A stretch of 64,000 nt of DNA from Paenibacillus allorhizosphaerae (GTDB lineage: Bacteria; Bacillota; Bacilli; Paenibacillales; NBRC-103111): contig NZ_CAJVCE010000018.1 in NCBI RefSeq assembly GCF_910594985.1, positions 1 to 64,000 on the forward strand, given 5' to 3'. A program made the position numbers and the translations under genes. Within the stretch, counting starts at the first letter, position 1; each line of letters starts with the position of its first letter. Below are positions 34,199-43,146 of the stretch, one piece after another. The notes under the pieces were generated by a model. It was given only the letters and a program-made list of their open reading frames with translations, was not told where the DNA came from and did not search any database.

Positions 34199-34990
34199 AT
34201 GGATATGGGATTAAGGAACAAAACAGCTTTAGTAACCGGATCGACGAAAGGAATAGGGAAAGCAATTGCCATTGAACTTGCCAGAGAAGGCGTTAATGTC
34301 CTCGTTAATGGACGGAATCATGAAGAGGTAGAACGAACCGTAAATGAATTGAAGTCGGAGTTCCCGGCTACGTCTCCCCAGAATGCTGCAGCAGATATTG
34401 TGGATACACAGCAAAGGGAAGCTTTATTTGAGAAATATCCCCATGTCGATATTTTGGTTAACAATATGGGTATTTATGAAATCATGTCATATGAGGACGT
34501 TGACGATGAAGTATGGGAGAAATACTTCCGAACGAATGTCCTTGCCGCTAATGGATTATCTAAATTTTATTTGCCTAAAATGTTGAAAAACAATTATGGA
34601 CGAATAATCTTTATTGCAAGTGAGGAAGCGATTATGCCTTCAGGGCAAATGCCTCAGTATTGTATGACCAAATCTATGTTATTATCACTGTCAAAAAGCT
34701 TATCTAAATTAACGATAGGAACGGAAGTCACATCTAATACGATCATGCCAGGACCAACGCTTTCCGAAAATGTATATCAAATCATTGAAAGTTTGTTTCC
34801 TGATGATATGGCATTTTCGGAAAAAGAGAAAAAATTTATGACTGCAAACCTGCCCCAATCCGAAATACAGCGGTTTATCAAGCCTTTTGAAATAGGCAGG
34901 GTGGTTGCATTCGTATGCAGTCCTTATGCATCGGCATTTAAAGGTTCCCCAATCCGTATGGATGGAGGCATGGTGCCTACAATTTTTTAA
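34199..34990 (+). CDS. Short-chain dehydrogenase/reductase
   Basis: 263 residues of the classical SDR fold. It shows the nucleotide motif TGSTKGIG (about residues 12-19), NNMGIYE, and the active-site Tyr and Lys in QYCMTK after the Ser of IASEEA. Gly-rich N-terminal spacing suggests an NAD(P) enzyme. AAGGAG lies about nine bases before the ATG at 34199; a GTG at 34196 is possible. It follows the AraC gene and is probably regulated by it. The substrate is unknown. Confidence 0.88.
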   Translation: MDMGLRNKTALVTGSTKGIGKAIAIELAREGVNVLVNGRNHEEVERTVNELKSEFPATSPQNAAADIVDTQQREALFEKYPHVDILVNNMGIYEIMSYEDVDDEVWEKYFRTNVLAANGLSKFYLPKMLKNNYGRIIFIASEEAIMPSGQMPQYCMTKSMLLSLSKSLSKLTIGTEVTSNTIMPGPTLSENVYQIIESLFPDDMAFSEKEKKFMTANLPQSEIQRFIKPFEIGRVVAFVCSPYASAFKGSPIRMDGGMVPTIF

Positions 34991-35053
34991 CATAAATTCG
35001 ATTTCGACTATTATTGGTTTAACAACTGCGATCATCTTTCATTGGGTTGTTAT

Positions 35054-35089
35054 TTAATTTGACACTAAATTAAGCGTGTGCTAAATTAA
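35054..35089 (+). promoter_or_regulatory. Promoter and operator of the ArsR-SRPBCC operon
   Basis: TTGACA (35059-35064) and TAAATT (35082-35087) are 17 bases apart. TTAATTT and AAATTAA form a 7-6-7 inverted repeat over the -35 (35054-35073), and CTAAATTAA recurs 16 bases on over the -10. The -10 ends six bases before the ATG, so the transcript should start at or next to the start codon. Confidence 0.65.
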
Positions 35090-35093
35090 TATC

Positions 35094-35423
35094 ATGATCG
35101 ATAAAGCCATTCAAGCATTAACGGAGCCTAGGCGCAGAGATATATTACATCTCGTCCGTTATGGGGAGCTAACCTCCAGCGCCATTGCGTCGCATTTTGA
35201 CGTTACAGCACCCGCGATATCGCAGCATCTTAAGGTTTTGGAAGAAGCCGGACTCGTCGTCGTTAGGCGAGCAGGCACCAAACGATTCTATGGTATTAGG
35301 AGGGAAGGATTTACCGAATTAATGCATTATATCGAGAGCTTCTGGGATGACAGCTTGATGCGCTTGAAGGAAGCCGCGGAAGAGGAGGAAAGGAGAAAGC
35401 ATGACCACAACCAGCAGCAGTGA
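35094..35423 (+). CDS. ArsR-family transcriptional regulator
   Basis: 109 residues made of one winged helix-turn-helix: ALTEPRRRDILHLVRYGELT, then HFDVTAPAISQHLKVLEEAG and the wing VVRRAGTKRFYGI. It has no metal-binding Cys, and belongs to the ArsR type that is paired with an SRPBCC protein. No ribosome binding site is present because the promoter lies so close that the mRNA is probably leaderless. It overlaps the next gene by 23 bases. Confidence 0.9.
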   Translation: MIDKAIQALTEPRRRDILHLVRYGELTSSAIASHFDVTAPAISQHLKVLEEAGLVVVRRAGTKRFYGIRREGFTELMHYIESFWDDSLMRLKEAAEEEERRKHDHNQQQ

Positions 35424-35859
35424 CACGATCAAGAAGGAGATATTTATCGAATGCCGTCCGGAGACACTTTTCAACTTTTTCACAGACCCTGATAAATTAG
35501 TACGTTGGATGGGGCGCCACGTGCTACTGGATCCGAGTATCGGTGGCAAATATCGAATTGATGTTAACGGAAGTGACATTGCGATGGGTGAATATAAGGA
35601 AATCGTGCCGAACGAGAAGATTGTCATGACATGGGGTTGGGAGAAATCGAAACTAGTCCCGCCTGGGTCAAGTACCGTAGAATTTCGACTGACTCCCAAG
35701 GATAACGGCACTCTCTTAAAGTTGACTCACTACGATCTGCCGGCATCGGAGGTTGCTTCTCATGTACAAGGCTGGACGCATTACATGCCTCGCATTCAAT
35801 CGATAGCGCAAGGCCAAGACCCTGGCGTCGATCCTTGGTCTGAACAAGCTATGCATTGA
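35401..35859 (+). CDS. SRPBCC (AHSA1-type) domain protein
   Basis: 152 residues of the START/AHSA1-like fold: FIECRPETLFNFFTDPDKLV, RWMGRHVLLDPSIGGKYRID, ending with HVQGWTHYMPRIQSIAQG. Such proteins bind hydrophobic small molecules and are typically paired with this ArsR type, as here. The start overlaps the regulator gene, with AGGAGGAAAGGAG just upstream. Ligand unknown. Confidence 0.88.
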   Translation: MTTTSSSDTIKKEIFIECRPETLFNFFTDPDKLVRWMGRHVLLDPSIGGKYRIDVNGSDIAMGEYKEIVPNEKIVMTWGWEKSKLVPPGSSTVEFRLTPKDNGTLLKLTHYDLPASEVASHVQGWTHYMPRIQSIAQGQDPGVDPWSEQAMH

Positions 35860-35938
35860 TTTGTCAAAATCCGCTTCTGACGATAAGCGGCGGCGGATTA
35901 TGGATTTGTCATGCCGCGCTTCATCTCCATAAAGTAAG

Positions 35939-35970
35939 AGGCACTGACCTATGGTAGGTCAGTGCCTTTT
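35939..35970 (+). terminator. Terminator of the ArsR-SRPBCC operon
   Basis: AGGCACTGACCTA pairs perfectly with TAGGTCAGTGCCT and is followed by TTTTTC. Confidence 0.95.
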
Positions 35971-36256
35971 TCATTAGCTTAGTTTCTCTTTTTTCCTATC
36001 CACTTGATGAATATCGGCATTCTTTCCTTGCTGCTGGACCATTATCATGACTGAATTGATTTATTTTGTGACGTGGTAAATATAAATTCAATCATCGCGT
36101 AAGCAGGGCAGCCTAGGACATTTTCTGGTCCAAGGCTGCCGCTTTGCATTGCAGCACTTCAGTATAAAAATCGAGGTCCACAGATTTGTGTCTTCTAAAA
36201 CAGCAAGAAATCTATTTAATACTATATTTTCATTGGACAAAATAATTTATTTTAAA

Positions 36257-36328
36257 TTGACAATGATTACTGAACTCGATATGATTAATACATGTATACT
36301 ACTTGTATTTATAAATAACATATCGAGT
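36257..36328 (+). promoter_or_regulatory. Promoter with inverted repeat upstream of the ABC import operon
   Basis: TTGACA (36257-36262) and TATGAT (36280-36285) are 17 bases apart, close to the ideal vegetative promoter. ACTCGATATG (36274-36283) overlaps the -10 and returns as its exact reverse complement CATATCGAGT at 36319-36328. The nine bases ACATGTATA at 36290-36298 recur in front of the GntR-fusion gene (41158-41166). Confidence 0.65.
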
Positions 36329-36355
36329 GAGTTTTCCGAAAATGGAGGAACCTGC

Positions 36356-37315
36356 ATGCAGCAAACGGCGCTTGAAGCGAAATCTGCGATGGCGGCAAAT
36401 CCTAAGAGGAGCAAGATGCTCCAAAGACTCCGAAAGGACAAATATTTATTTCTCCTTGCGCTGCCCGGCCTACTGTATTTCCTCGTCTACAAGTACATCC
36501 CGATGCTCGGAACCGTTATCGCCTTTCAAGAATACAGCCCGTTTATGGGTTTCGCCGGAAGCCCCTGGGTTGGCCTCAAGCATTTCAGCACCATTTTCTC
36601 CGAGCCTGAAATCATCCGTGTCTTATGGAATACGATTGTCATTTCCTTTTTGCAAATCGCATTTGCCTTCCCCGCGCCGATCGTCTTAGCCCTTATGCTG
36701 AATGAAGTCCGGATTGAAATCTACAAGAGAATCATCCAAACGATTGTCTATATGCCGCATTTTCTGTCCTGGGTTGTGGTCGTCGGCATTTTCGTCATCT
36801 TCATGCGCGGAGAGGGATTAATCAACAACTTCCTTGAAGTTGTCTTCGGCATCGATAAGCCCGTACCTTTTTTGACCGATCAGAGCTTATTCCGACCTCT
36901 TATTATTATGCAGGTGTTGTGGAAGGAAGTCGGCTGGGGCACGATTCTGTTTCTCGCCGCGTTAGCCGGGATCAACCCGGACTTATACGAAGCGTCCGTG
37001 ATGGATGGGGCGGGACGCTGGAGGCGAATCTGGCATATCAGCCTGCCCGGAATCCGCAGCACCATCGTCATCCTGCTCATTCTACGGCTCGGACATGTAC
37101 TGGACAGCGGCTTCGAACATATTTTCCTGATGCAAAACTCATTCAATAAAGAAATCTCCAACGTCCTCGATACTTATGTGTACTACAAAGGGATTGAACA
37201 ATCGAACTACAGCTTCGCAACCGCCGTCGGCTTGTTCAAAGGCATCGTCGGACTCGTCCTGGTCGCAGGGGCGAATAAACTGGCTAAGCGCTTCGGAGAG
37301 GAAGGCGTTTATTGA
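36356..37315 (+). CDS. ABC sugar importer permease, LplB type
   Basis: 319 residues with six transmembrane helices. The opening KYLFLLALPGLLYFLVYKYI is typical of LplB-like permeases. The EAA loop is EASVMDGAGRWRRIWHISLP (about 220-240) and contacts the shared ATPase, which is not encoded here and is usually MsmX in Bacillales. The start at 36356, after GGAGG, is preferred over the long upstream extension to 36149. It forms an operon with the next two genes and imports a complex sugar. Confidence 0.92.
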   Translation: MQQTALEAKSAMAANPKRSKMLQRLRKDKYLFLLALPGLLYFLVYKYIPMLGTVIAFQEYSPFMGFAGSPWVGLKHFSTIFSEPEIIRVLWNTIVISFLQIAFAFPAPIVLALMLNEVRIEIYKRIIQTIVYMPHFLSWVVVVGIFVIFMRGEGLINNFLEVVFGIDKPVPFLTDQSLFRPLIIMQVLWKEVGWGTILFLAALAGINPDLYEASVMDGAGRWRRIWHISLPGIRSTIVILLILRLGHVLDSGFEHIFLMQNSFNKEISNVLDTYVYYKGIEQSNYSFATAVGLFKGIVGLVLVAGANKLAKRFGEEGVY

Positions 37316-37327
37316 AGGAGGGAAATT

Positions 37328-38203
37328 ATGTACCATCGTTCGCTAGCCGACCGCATTTTTGATTGGACGAATTACTTTCTTCTTGCCGTACTGGCCGCTT
37401 CCATGCTGTTTCCGTTCCTTTATATCTTCTCCGTCTCCTTCACGACGCTGGATGAGTTTCTGCACAGCGAGCTCTTGCTTTGGCCGAAGAAATGGGTCGT
37501 CGACGCTTACGTCTACATCTTTCAATCGGATTCGTTTCTTCGCTCGATGGGGATTACCGTTTATTTGACGGTGATGGGTACGCTGGTCAATTTGTTTTTC
37601 ACCGCCACGTTCGCCTATGCGCTTGCCCGGCATCTATATGGACATCGCGCGATGCAGTTCGCCGTGCTGTTCACGATGCTGTTCAGCGCGGGCATGATTC
37701 CTACATATCTCATCGTTCAAGCGACGGGTCTCATCAATTCGATCTGGGCGTTAATTCTTCCTTCCGCCATCGCGCCGTTTAATCTCATCATCGTCCGGCA
37801 ATTTTTTACGAATATCCCAAGCGAGCTGTATGAAGCGGCGATTATGGACGGAGCAAACGAGCTGAGAACGTTTTGGAGCGTCGTGCTGCCTTTGTCCAAG
37901 CCGGTGCTCGCGGCGTTCGCCTTGTTTTATGCGGTTGGCCATTGGAACACGTACTTCGCGGGAATCTTGTATTTGAACGACCCGACCAAGTGGCCGATTC
38001 AAGTCATACTGAGGCAAATCGTCGTGCAGAACGACTCCAAAGCATTCGGTGCGCTCGATATCTCATTGTTCGAGAACCCGCCTCCTCCCGAAACGATTCA
38101 AATGGCGGCCATTCTCATGGCGACGCTGCCGATCCTGCTCGTATATCCTTTTCTGCAAAAATATTTTGTGAAGGGGGTGATGGTCGGTTCGGTGAAAGGA
38201 TAG
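37328..38203 (+). CDS. ABC sugar importer permease, YtcP/AraQ type
   Basis: 291 residues with six transmembrane helices, opening DWTNYFLLAVLAASMLFPFL. The EAA loop reads YEAAIMDGANELRTFWSVVL, and the end LQKYFVKGVMVGSVKG is characteristic of the YtcP group. AAGGAGGG lies in the 12-base gap after the first permease gene. Partner of the LplB-type permease. Confidence 0.93.
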   Translation: MYHRSLADRIFDWTNYFLLAVLAASMLFPFLYIFSVSFTTLDEFLHSELLLWPKKWVVDAYVYIFQSDSFLRSMGITVYLTVMGTLVNLFFTATFAYALARHLYGHRAMQFAVLFTMLFSAGMIPTYLIVQATGLINSIWALILPSAIAPFNLIIVRQFFTNIPSELYEAAIMDGANELRTFWSVVLPLSKPVLAAFALFYAVGHWNTYFAGILYLNDPTKWPIQVILRQIVVQNDSKAFGALDISLFENPPPPETIQMAAILMATLPILLVYPFLQKYFVKGVMVGSVKG

Positions 38204-38276
38204 CGAAAGCGTGAGCGCAAGCCGGAAGTCCAGGCGGAAACGAGTACTTACTATAATGTAAGAGCGAGGGGATTCC

Positions 38277-39854
38277 ATGAAAAAGAAAGCTGCAGGAAGC
38301 GCGATCATGACGATGCTGATCACGGTATCGGCGATCGGCTGTTCTTCGACTCAACCGGCCGGTACCGATTCGAAGGGTGCTGCGGGGGGCACCGGCAAGA
38401 AGTTGGGTGTAACCGCCATGAAGTACATTTACGGAGACATTCCTCCCTCAGACGGACGGGGGATCAAGATGATCAACGAGAGGTTCAACGTGGATTATTC
38501 GGTAAATCTCGTACCCCAAGGCACCTATGACGAAAAGCTGACCGCGGTTCTGGCTTCCGGTAAAATCCCCGACATGATTATGCTGCAATCGGGGGATTTG
38601 ACGAACCGCTACAACAAGTTTGCCAAGCAGGGTGCCTTCCTTGCTTTGGATGAATATATCAAGCAATATCCGACGTTCCAACGAATTCCCCAGTTTGTTC
38701 TCGATCAATTCAAGGTAAACGGCAAGGTGTATGCCATTCCGGGGTACTATCCGCGTTTCGGCTTTACCGTCCTTCTGAGAAAAGATTGGCTCGACAGCCT
38801 GAATTTGAAGGTCCCGACCAATTACGACGAGCTGAAGCAGGTCGCTATCGCCTTTACGAAAAACGATCCGGACAAAAACGGCAAAAACGATACATATGGC
38901 CTCGCGATCGGCAAAGACATCAATCATCCGATTCCAATGGGCGCCTACTGGGATCCGGACGCCTGGTATCATAAAGACGCGCAAGGCCGCTTTATTCCGG
39001 GAATGATATCCAATGCCCGCAAGGATATGATTCAATGGTTCGCGGACTTGTATAAGGAAGGGGCCATGACCCGGGATTTCGTATCGCTCGATTGGGGGGC
39101 CACCAATAAGGAGTTTTACTCCGGGAAAGCCGGGATTTTCATCGCTACGCCGCGAGGCATGTCACAGCAGTACATGGAGAGCTTGCTGCAAATCAATCCG
39201 AAGGCCGAGTTCGTGCACCTGGAGCCTTTCAAAGCGCCTGACGGCTCTCAAGGATTCGCCTCGAACCGCGGATTTCTGGGGATGACCGCCATATCGGCGG
39301 AAGCCGGGAAAGATCCGGTCAAGGTCAAGCGGATCTTGGAAATGCTTGATCTCGGCCGGACCTTCTTCGGCAATGAGCAAAAGAACGATAAGAACAAAGA
39401 CTATGATTGGTTATACGGCAACTTGGGCCAAGGCTACGAGCTTAAAGACGGGATAGGCGTTGCGAAAACAACGGCCCAAGCGCAGGGTACCGCACCTATT
39501 TCATATTTGACGGACGGTGTCGGCTATCCGCTCAAGGATAGCGATGTGGATTATCCCAAGTTGTATAGCCTGCCGATTATGTCCAAACTGATCGAAAACA
39601 TTTCCAAAACATACTCGACGATGAAGTATTACAAAAATCCTGCGCTGACCGTCGTATCCGAAACCGACCTGGCCAAGGGCGCGGAGCTGAAAAAATATTT
39701 GCTGGATGAGCAGTCGAAAATGATCGCCGGGCAGCGGCCGATTTCCGACTGGAACAAGATGGTGGATGAATGGAAGTCAAAAGGCGGAGAGCAGCTCATC
39801 AAGGAGACCAACAGCGGCATCACGATTAAGGATGCAAAAGAAGCTTGGGAGTGA
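38277..39854 (+). CDS. Sugar-binding lipoprotein of the LplA type
   Basis: 525 residues, the length usual for LplA-like binding proteins, with lipobox SAIGC and lipidated Cys22. Family stretches include YDEKLTAVLASGKIPDMIML, LTNRYNKFAKQGAFLALDEY, and TVLLRKDWLDSLNLKVPTNY. It delivers its ligand to the two permeases upstream. It differs from the shorter orphan lipoproteins elsewhere in the window. Confidence 0.93.
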   Translation: MKKKAAGSAIMTMLITVSAIGCSSTQPAGTDSKGAAGGTGKKLGVTAMKYIYGDIPPSDGRGIKMINERFNVDYSVNLVPQGTYDEKLTAVLASGKIPDMIMLQSGDLTNRYNKFAKQGAFLALDEYIKQYPTFQRIPQFVLDQFKVNGKVYAIPGYYPRFGFTVLLRKDWLDSLNLKVPTNYDELKQVAIAFTKNDPDKNGKNDTYGLAIGKDINHPIPMGAYWDPDAWYHKDAQGRFIPGMISNARKDMIQWFADLYKEGAMTRDFVSLDWGATNKEFYSGKAGIFIATPRGMSQQYMESLLQINPKAEFVHLEPFKAPDGSQGFASNRGFLGMTAISAEAGKDPVKVKRILEMLDLGRTFFGNEQKNDKNKDYDWLYGNLGQGYELKDGIGVAKTTAQAQGTAPISYLTDGVGYPLKDSDVDYPKLYSLPIMSKLIENISKTYSTMKYYKNPALTVVSETDLAKGAELKKYLLDEQSKMIAGQRPISDWNKMVDEWKSKGGEQLIKETNSGITIKDAKEAWE

Positions 39855-39922
39855 ACGGATGTCCGAAGAAGCGGTAATAAACGTAAGCTCGGGGAGGCCG
39901 CAAGCGAAGGAACGAGCTTAAC

Positions 39923-40039
39923 TTGATCGCTGTGCCGCCCAAAGAAGCGACAGCCGGCATTGCATATGACAACGGGCACATTTATTACGGCTCGGGCAGC
40001 GAGCTGTGGAGCTTCAACTGGAAGGAGATGCAGGCATAG
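39923..40039 (+). pseudogene. C-terminal fragment of a lost beta-propeller-like protein
   Basis: An open frame without a start codon reads LIAVPPKEATAGIAYDNGHI and ends with SGSELWSFNWKEMQA, stopping at TAG directly before the hydrolase start codon. The DNGHIYYGSGSELW pattern looks like the last blade of a propeller-type protein. It is probably the tail of a gene whose body has been deleted. Confidence 0.4.
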
Positions 40040-41089
40040 ATGGAAGATTACAAGCTTTCCGCCTGCTCCATAACCAACATCCCCAGCCTGACCGATTCTG
40101 TGGAGTCGGCGGGCCTGTGGGAACGGAGGCAGGAACACGTTCGCAGGGCTTGGCGGGAGTTGCTGGGTACTCCCCCGGCGTCGTACCTTCCGGCGCGGCC
40201 GGGAGATGAGATTTCGTTCGAGGTCGTGGAGGAAACGGCGGAATCGGATCACAGGCGGCTGGACATCCGGTACCGGACGAATCATGGCGAGACTCTGTAT
40301 GCCTATTTGCTTGTGCCGCTGCAGGAGCCGCCTCTTCGCGGCGGCAAATATCCGGCGGTGCTGGCGCTCCATCCGACGACGGCCGAAGGACGGGCCGATG
40401 TGGCTACGCCGCAGGGACGGGAAAACCGCAGATACGGCCTCGAATTGGCTTCCCGAGGATACGTCGTTCTGGCGCCCGATTCGATCGCGTTCGGAAATCG
40501 GATTTATCCCGGCACCGAACCATTCCAAACGGCGCCTTTCTACGAGCGGTATCCCGGTTGGACCGCAGTGGGCAAAATGCTGGACGATCATATCGCGGCG
40601 CTGAATCTGCTCGCGGCGCTGCCCGAAGTGGATGAAGGCCGAATGGGAGCGATCGGCCACTCCTTGGGCGGCTACAACGCATGGTTTTTGGCCGGGATGG
40701 ACCGCAGGATCAAGGCTGCCGCCTCCAGCTGCGGCTTCTCCATGTTCACGGACGATCCGGATCCGTACCGGTGGGGACAGCGGGAATGGTTCTCGCATTT
40801 TCCGGCGTTAACGGAGCTGCTGAAAGCGGATCGCATTCCGTTTGAATGGCATGAAATCGCGGCGTTGGCGCTGCCGACCCCGATGTTCATGTGGAGCGGG
40901 ATCAGCGACCGGATTTTCTCGAATTGGGCCGCTATTGCGTCAGGGATGACGGAGCTTGAGCGGCTGTATCGGAAGGACGCTTCGCCGGAAGCGTTTGAAT
41001 TCTGGATGGGCCCATCCGGTCATGATTTTCCACCCCGTGCGAGAAAGCTGGCTTACGAATTTTTGGATCGTTGGTTGAAAAGCTCCTGA
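40040..41089 (+). CDS. Alpha/beta hydrolase (dienelactone hydrolase/esterase-like)
   Basis: 349 residues without a signal peptide. The core fold starts at about 75 (ETLYAYLLVPLQEPPLRGGK, YPAVLALHPTT). The nucleophile elbow GHSLGG places Ser208, and GPSGHDFP gives the likely catalytic His328. It resembles the intracellular esterases found in glycan loci that remove acyl groups from sugars, but the substrate is not shown. It begins with no space after the preceding remnant; GGAG lies 12 bases upstream. It is probably expressed with the import operon. Confidence 0.8.
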   Translation: MEDYKLSACSITNIPSLTDSVESAGLWERRQEHVRRAWRELLGTPPASYLPARPGDEISFEVVEETAESDHRRLDIRYRTNHGETLYAYLLVPLQEPPLRGGKYPAVLALHPTTAEGRADVATPQGRENRRYGLELASRGYVVLAPDSIAFGNRIYPGTEPFQTAPFYERYPGWTAVGKMLDDHIAALNLLAALPEVDEGRMGAIGHSLGGYNAWFLAGMDRRIKAAASSCGFSMFTDDPDPYRWGQREWFSHFPALTELLKADRIPFEWHEIAALALPTPMFMWSGISDRIFSNWAAIASGMTELERLYRKDASPEAFEFWMGPSGHDFPPRARKLAYEFLDRWLKSS

Positions 41090-41179
41090 CATGCATTCGT
41101 GTCCTCCCCCGCGACGATGGTATTGCGAATACCTCCGTGATATACTGAAGCTCAAAGACATGTATAGGAGCGGTATATA

Positions 41180-42592
41180 TTGCTGCGCAGAAGAAATAAC
41201 TTTCAAGAGCGATACAATCAATTTTTGCAGGAGCTGAAGGACGAAATCGTCAGCGGGATCATCCGGCCGGGGGAGTATATTTTGCCGGAAAATACGCTCA
41301 GTCAGCAGTATGAGATCAGTCGGGTCTCCGTGAGAAAAGCGCTGGCCGAGCTTGTCTCGGAAGGACTTATCGAGAAAATCGCCGGCAAAGGCAACCGGGT
41401 GAAAATGCCGGACGAGGATACGACGCCTGTGACGCTGCGGCTTGCCTGGTTTTCCAGCTCGTATGAAATCGGCATCGTACGCAAAATCATCGGCGCCTTT
41501 GAAGACAAGCATCCGTTCGTCAAGGTGGAGCTGGAGCTGTTGCCCGAGCACGGTTATACGGACCTACTCATCCGCATGATGGAGCAGGGGCAGGGGCCTG
41601 ATGCTTTTATGATGTCGGATTTCCATTTCCGCGAATGGGTCCAATCCGGCAAAAGCGATTACGTAACGGGATACGTTTCTCCCCATCTCCATGTGCAAAG
41701 CAGCTATCCTGAGGTGTTCGGGCTTTTTACGGACGAAGGCCGGCCGCTGGCTACGCCCTTTATTTTCTCCCCCGTCGTAATCTGCTTTAATAAATCCATA
41801 TTCCGCGAGAATGGAGTGTCGGAGGAGACGCCGCTGCGCGATTGGGATGACCTTCTGCGAGTAGCCGGGGAGTGTACGAGGGATACGAACAGCGACGGTC
41901 TGACGGAGCAGTACGGGTTCTGTTTTTCTTCCTCGTATAACCGTTGGCCGGTGTTTTTGCTGCAAAATGGAGGCGGGCTGATAAGCGAAGACGGCACCCG
42001 CAGTACGCTGGCCAAAGCGGAAAACATTGAGGCGCTCGAATACTGTACATCGCTCATGTACAAACATCACGTTTCGCCGATTTACGCGCACGGGAGCAGC
42101 CATTTGGCGGAAAGCCTATTTATGAAGCAGCGGGTTGCGATGATCATGTCGACCTATTATTTCATGAACGAGTTCAGGGATCATTCGATCGAGTGGGACG
42201 TTCTTTCCGTGCCGCATCATAAGAAGCAGGCGACGCTGCTTCTTGGCGGAGGACTCGCCGTCAATGGGAGAAGCGAACAGATCCGGCTGACCGAACGCCT
42301 CATCGATTACATGACAAGCATAGAAGCGCAGAAGCTGCTCAAGAGCTTCGGCTGCACCATCCCCGTGCTGCGGGAGGCGGCGGAGGACGATACGCTTCTG
42401 AATCCGGACATCCACCCCCTGCATTACAACCGTTTCCTCGATGTCCTGCCCTTTGCCGTTCCGCTTCACCGGCTGGGCCTCAGCCAACAAAAGATCGGCA
42501 TGGTAAGCGACGAGCTTCATTTGCTTTGGGCGGGGATGGAAAGTGCCGAGGAAGCCTGCTTGCGTATTGAAGGCCGTTTTAATCAATCATAG
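41180..42592 (+). CDS. GntR regulator fused to a family 1 solute-binding-protein domain
   Basis: 470 residues. Residues 1-75 are a GntR winged helix (YNQFLQELKDEIVSGIIRPG, TLSQQYEISRVSVRKALAEL, EKIAGKGNRVKM). Residues ~85-465 are a full family 1 solute-binding fold (VRKIIGAFEDKHPFVKVELE, QGPDAFMMSDFHFREWVQSG, ICFNKSIFRENGVSEETPLR, DTNSDGLTEQYGF). No signal peptide is possible, so the binding domain works in the cytoplasm as the effector sensor. AGGAG lies nine bases before the TTG start. It probably senses a sugar that enters through the upstream ABC system and controls that operon. Confidence 0.9.
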   Translation: MLRRRNNFQERYNQFLQELKDEIVSGIIRPGEYILPENTLSQQYEISRVSVRKALAELVSEGLIEKIAGKGNRVKMPDEDTTPVTLRLAWFSSSYEIGIVRKIIGAFEDKHPFVKVELELLPEHGYTDLLIRMMEQGQGPDAFMMSDFHFREWVQSGKSDYVTGYVSPHLHVQSSYPEVFGLFTDEGRPLATPFIFSPVVICFNKSIFRENGVSEETPLRDWDDLLRVAGECTRDTNSDGLTEQYGFCFSSSYNRWPVFLLQNGGGLISEDGTRSTLAKAENIEALEYCTSLMYKHHVSPIYAHGSSHLAESLFMKQRVAMIMSTYYFMNEFRDHSIEWDVLSVPHHKKQATLLLGGGLAVNGRSEQIRLTERLIDYMTSIEAQKLLKSFGCTIPVLREAAEDDTLLNPDIHPLHYNRFLDVLPFAVPLHRLGLSQQKIGMVSDELHLLWAGMESAEEACLRIEGRFNQS

Positions 42593-42607
42593 ACGACACC
42601 TGCGAAG

Positions 42608-42632
42608 CCGCTCCCCGAAAGAGCGGTTTTTT
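42608..42632 (+). terminator. Terminator after the GntR-fusion gene
   Basis: CCGCTC and GAGCGG form a 6-bp stem with a seven-base loop, followed by six T. Confidence 0.88.
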
Positions 42633-42756
42633 AGCAATGCGAATGGCGCTTCAGACCTTACATGCCTTGAAAGGGGAGAATGAAAGCGTAAAGAGCAAAT
42701 GGTTTCGGCGTATGGCCGCCGCGGCGGCTTCCATGCAAAGAATGAAGAAGGGAAGC

Positions 42757-42798
42757 AAAAATGCCTTCAAACCACTGATCGTGGATTGAAGGCATTTT
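42757..42798 (-). terminator. Strong hairpin terminator of the initiator tRNA
   Basis: AAAATGCCTTCAA pairs with TTGAAGGCATTTT and an inner CCAC pairs with GTGG. The flanking A and T runs make it a terminator in both directions; it lies 30 bases after the tRNA on the minus strand. Confidence 0.85.
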
Positions 42799-42827
42799 AT
42801 TTTATGTGACGGTCTTGAATTGAAAGT

Positions 42828-42904
<77 letters not shown>

Positions 42905-43146
42905 AAAGTATAATCGAGCACTGTGATCATTAACTTCGACCAGAGTTTTTATATTACAGCAATTCCCGCCAACATGCAAGTCTTGGCTGAGAAGCTTATG
43001 TAATACCCGCCACCACCATCTGAATAAAGCTTTTTTATGAATCCTACTATTTTCTCAAAATTGTCACCCAATTCTTTCCAACAATATGGGATAATTTGGT
43101 CAATAGAACACTTATATATCTGCTACCTGCGAAGTGTGGAAAATAA

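Noticed and set aside
36149-36355. 69-residue N-terminal extension of the LplB-type permease
   Set aside because: It would run through the promoter of the operon; GGAGG supports the ATG at 36356.
39629-40798. Minus-strand open frame of 389 codons across the lipoprotein end and hydrolase gene
   Set aside because: It is antisense to two convincing genes, with Arg/Pro-rich composition typical of shadow frames in GC-rich DNA.
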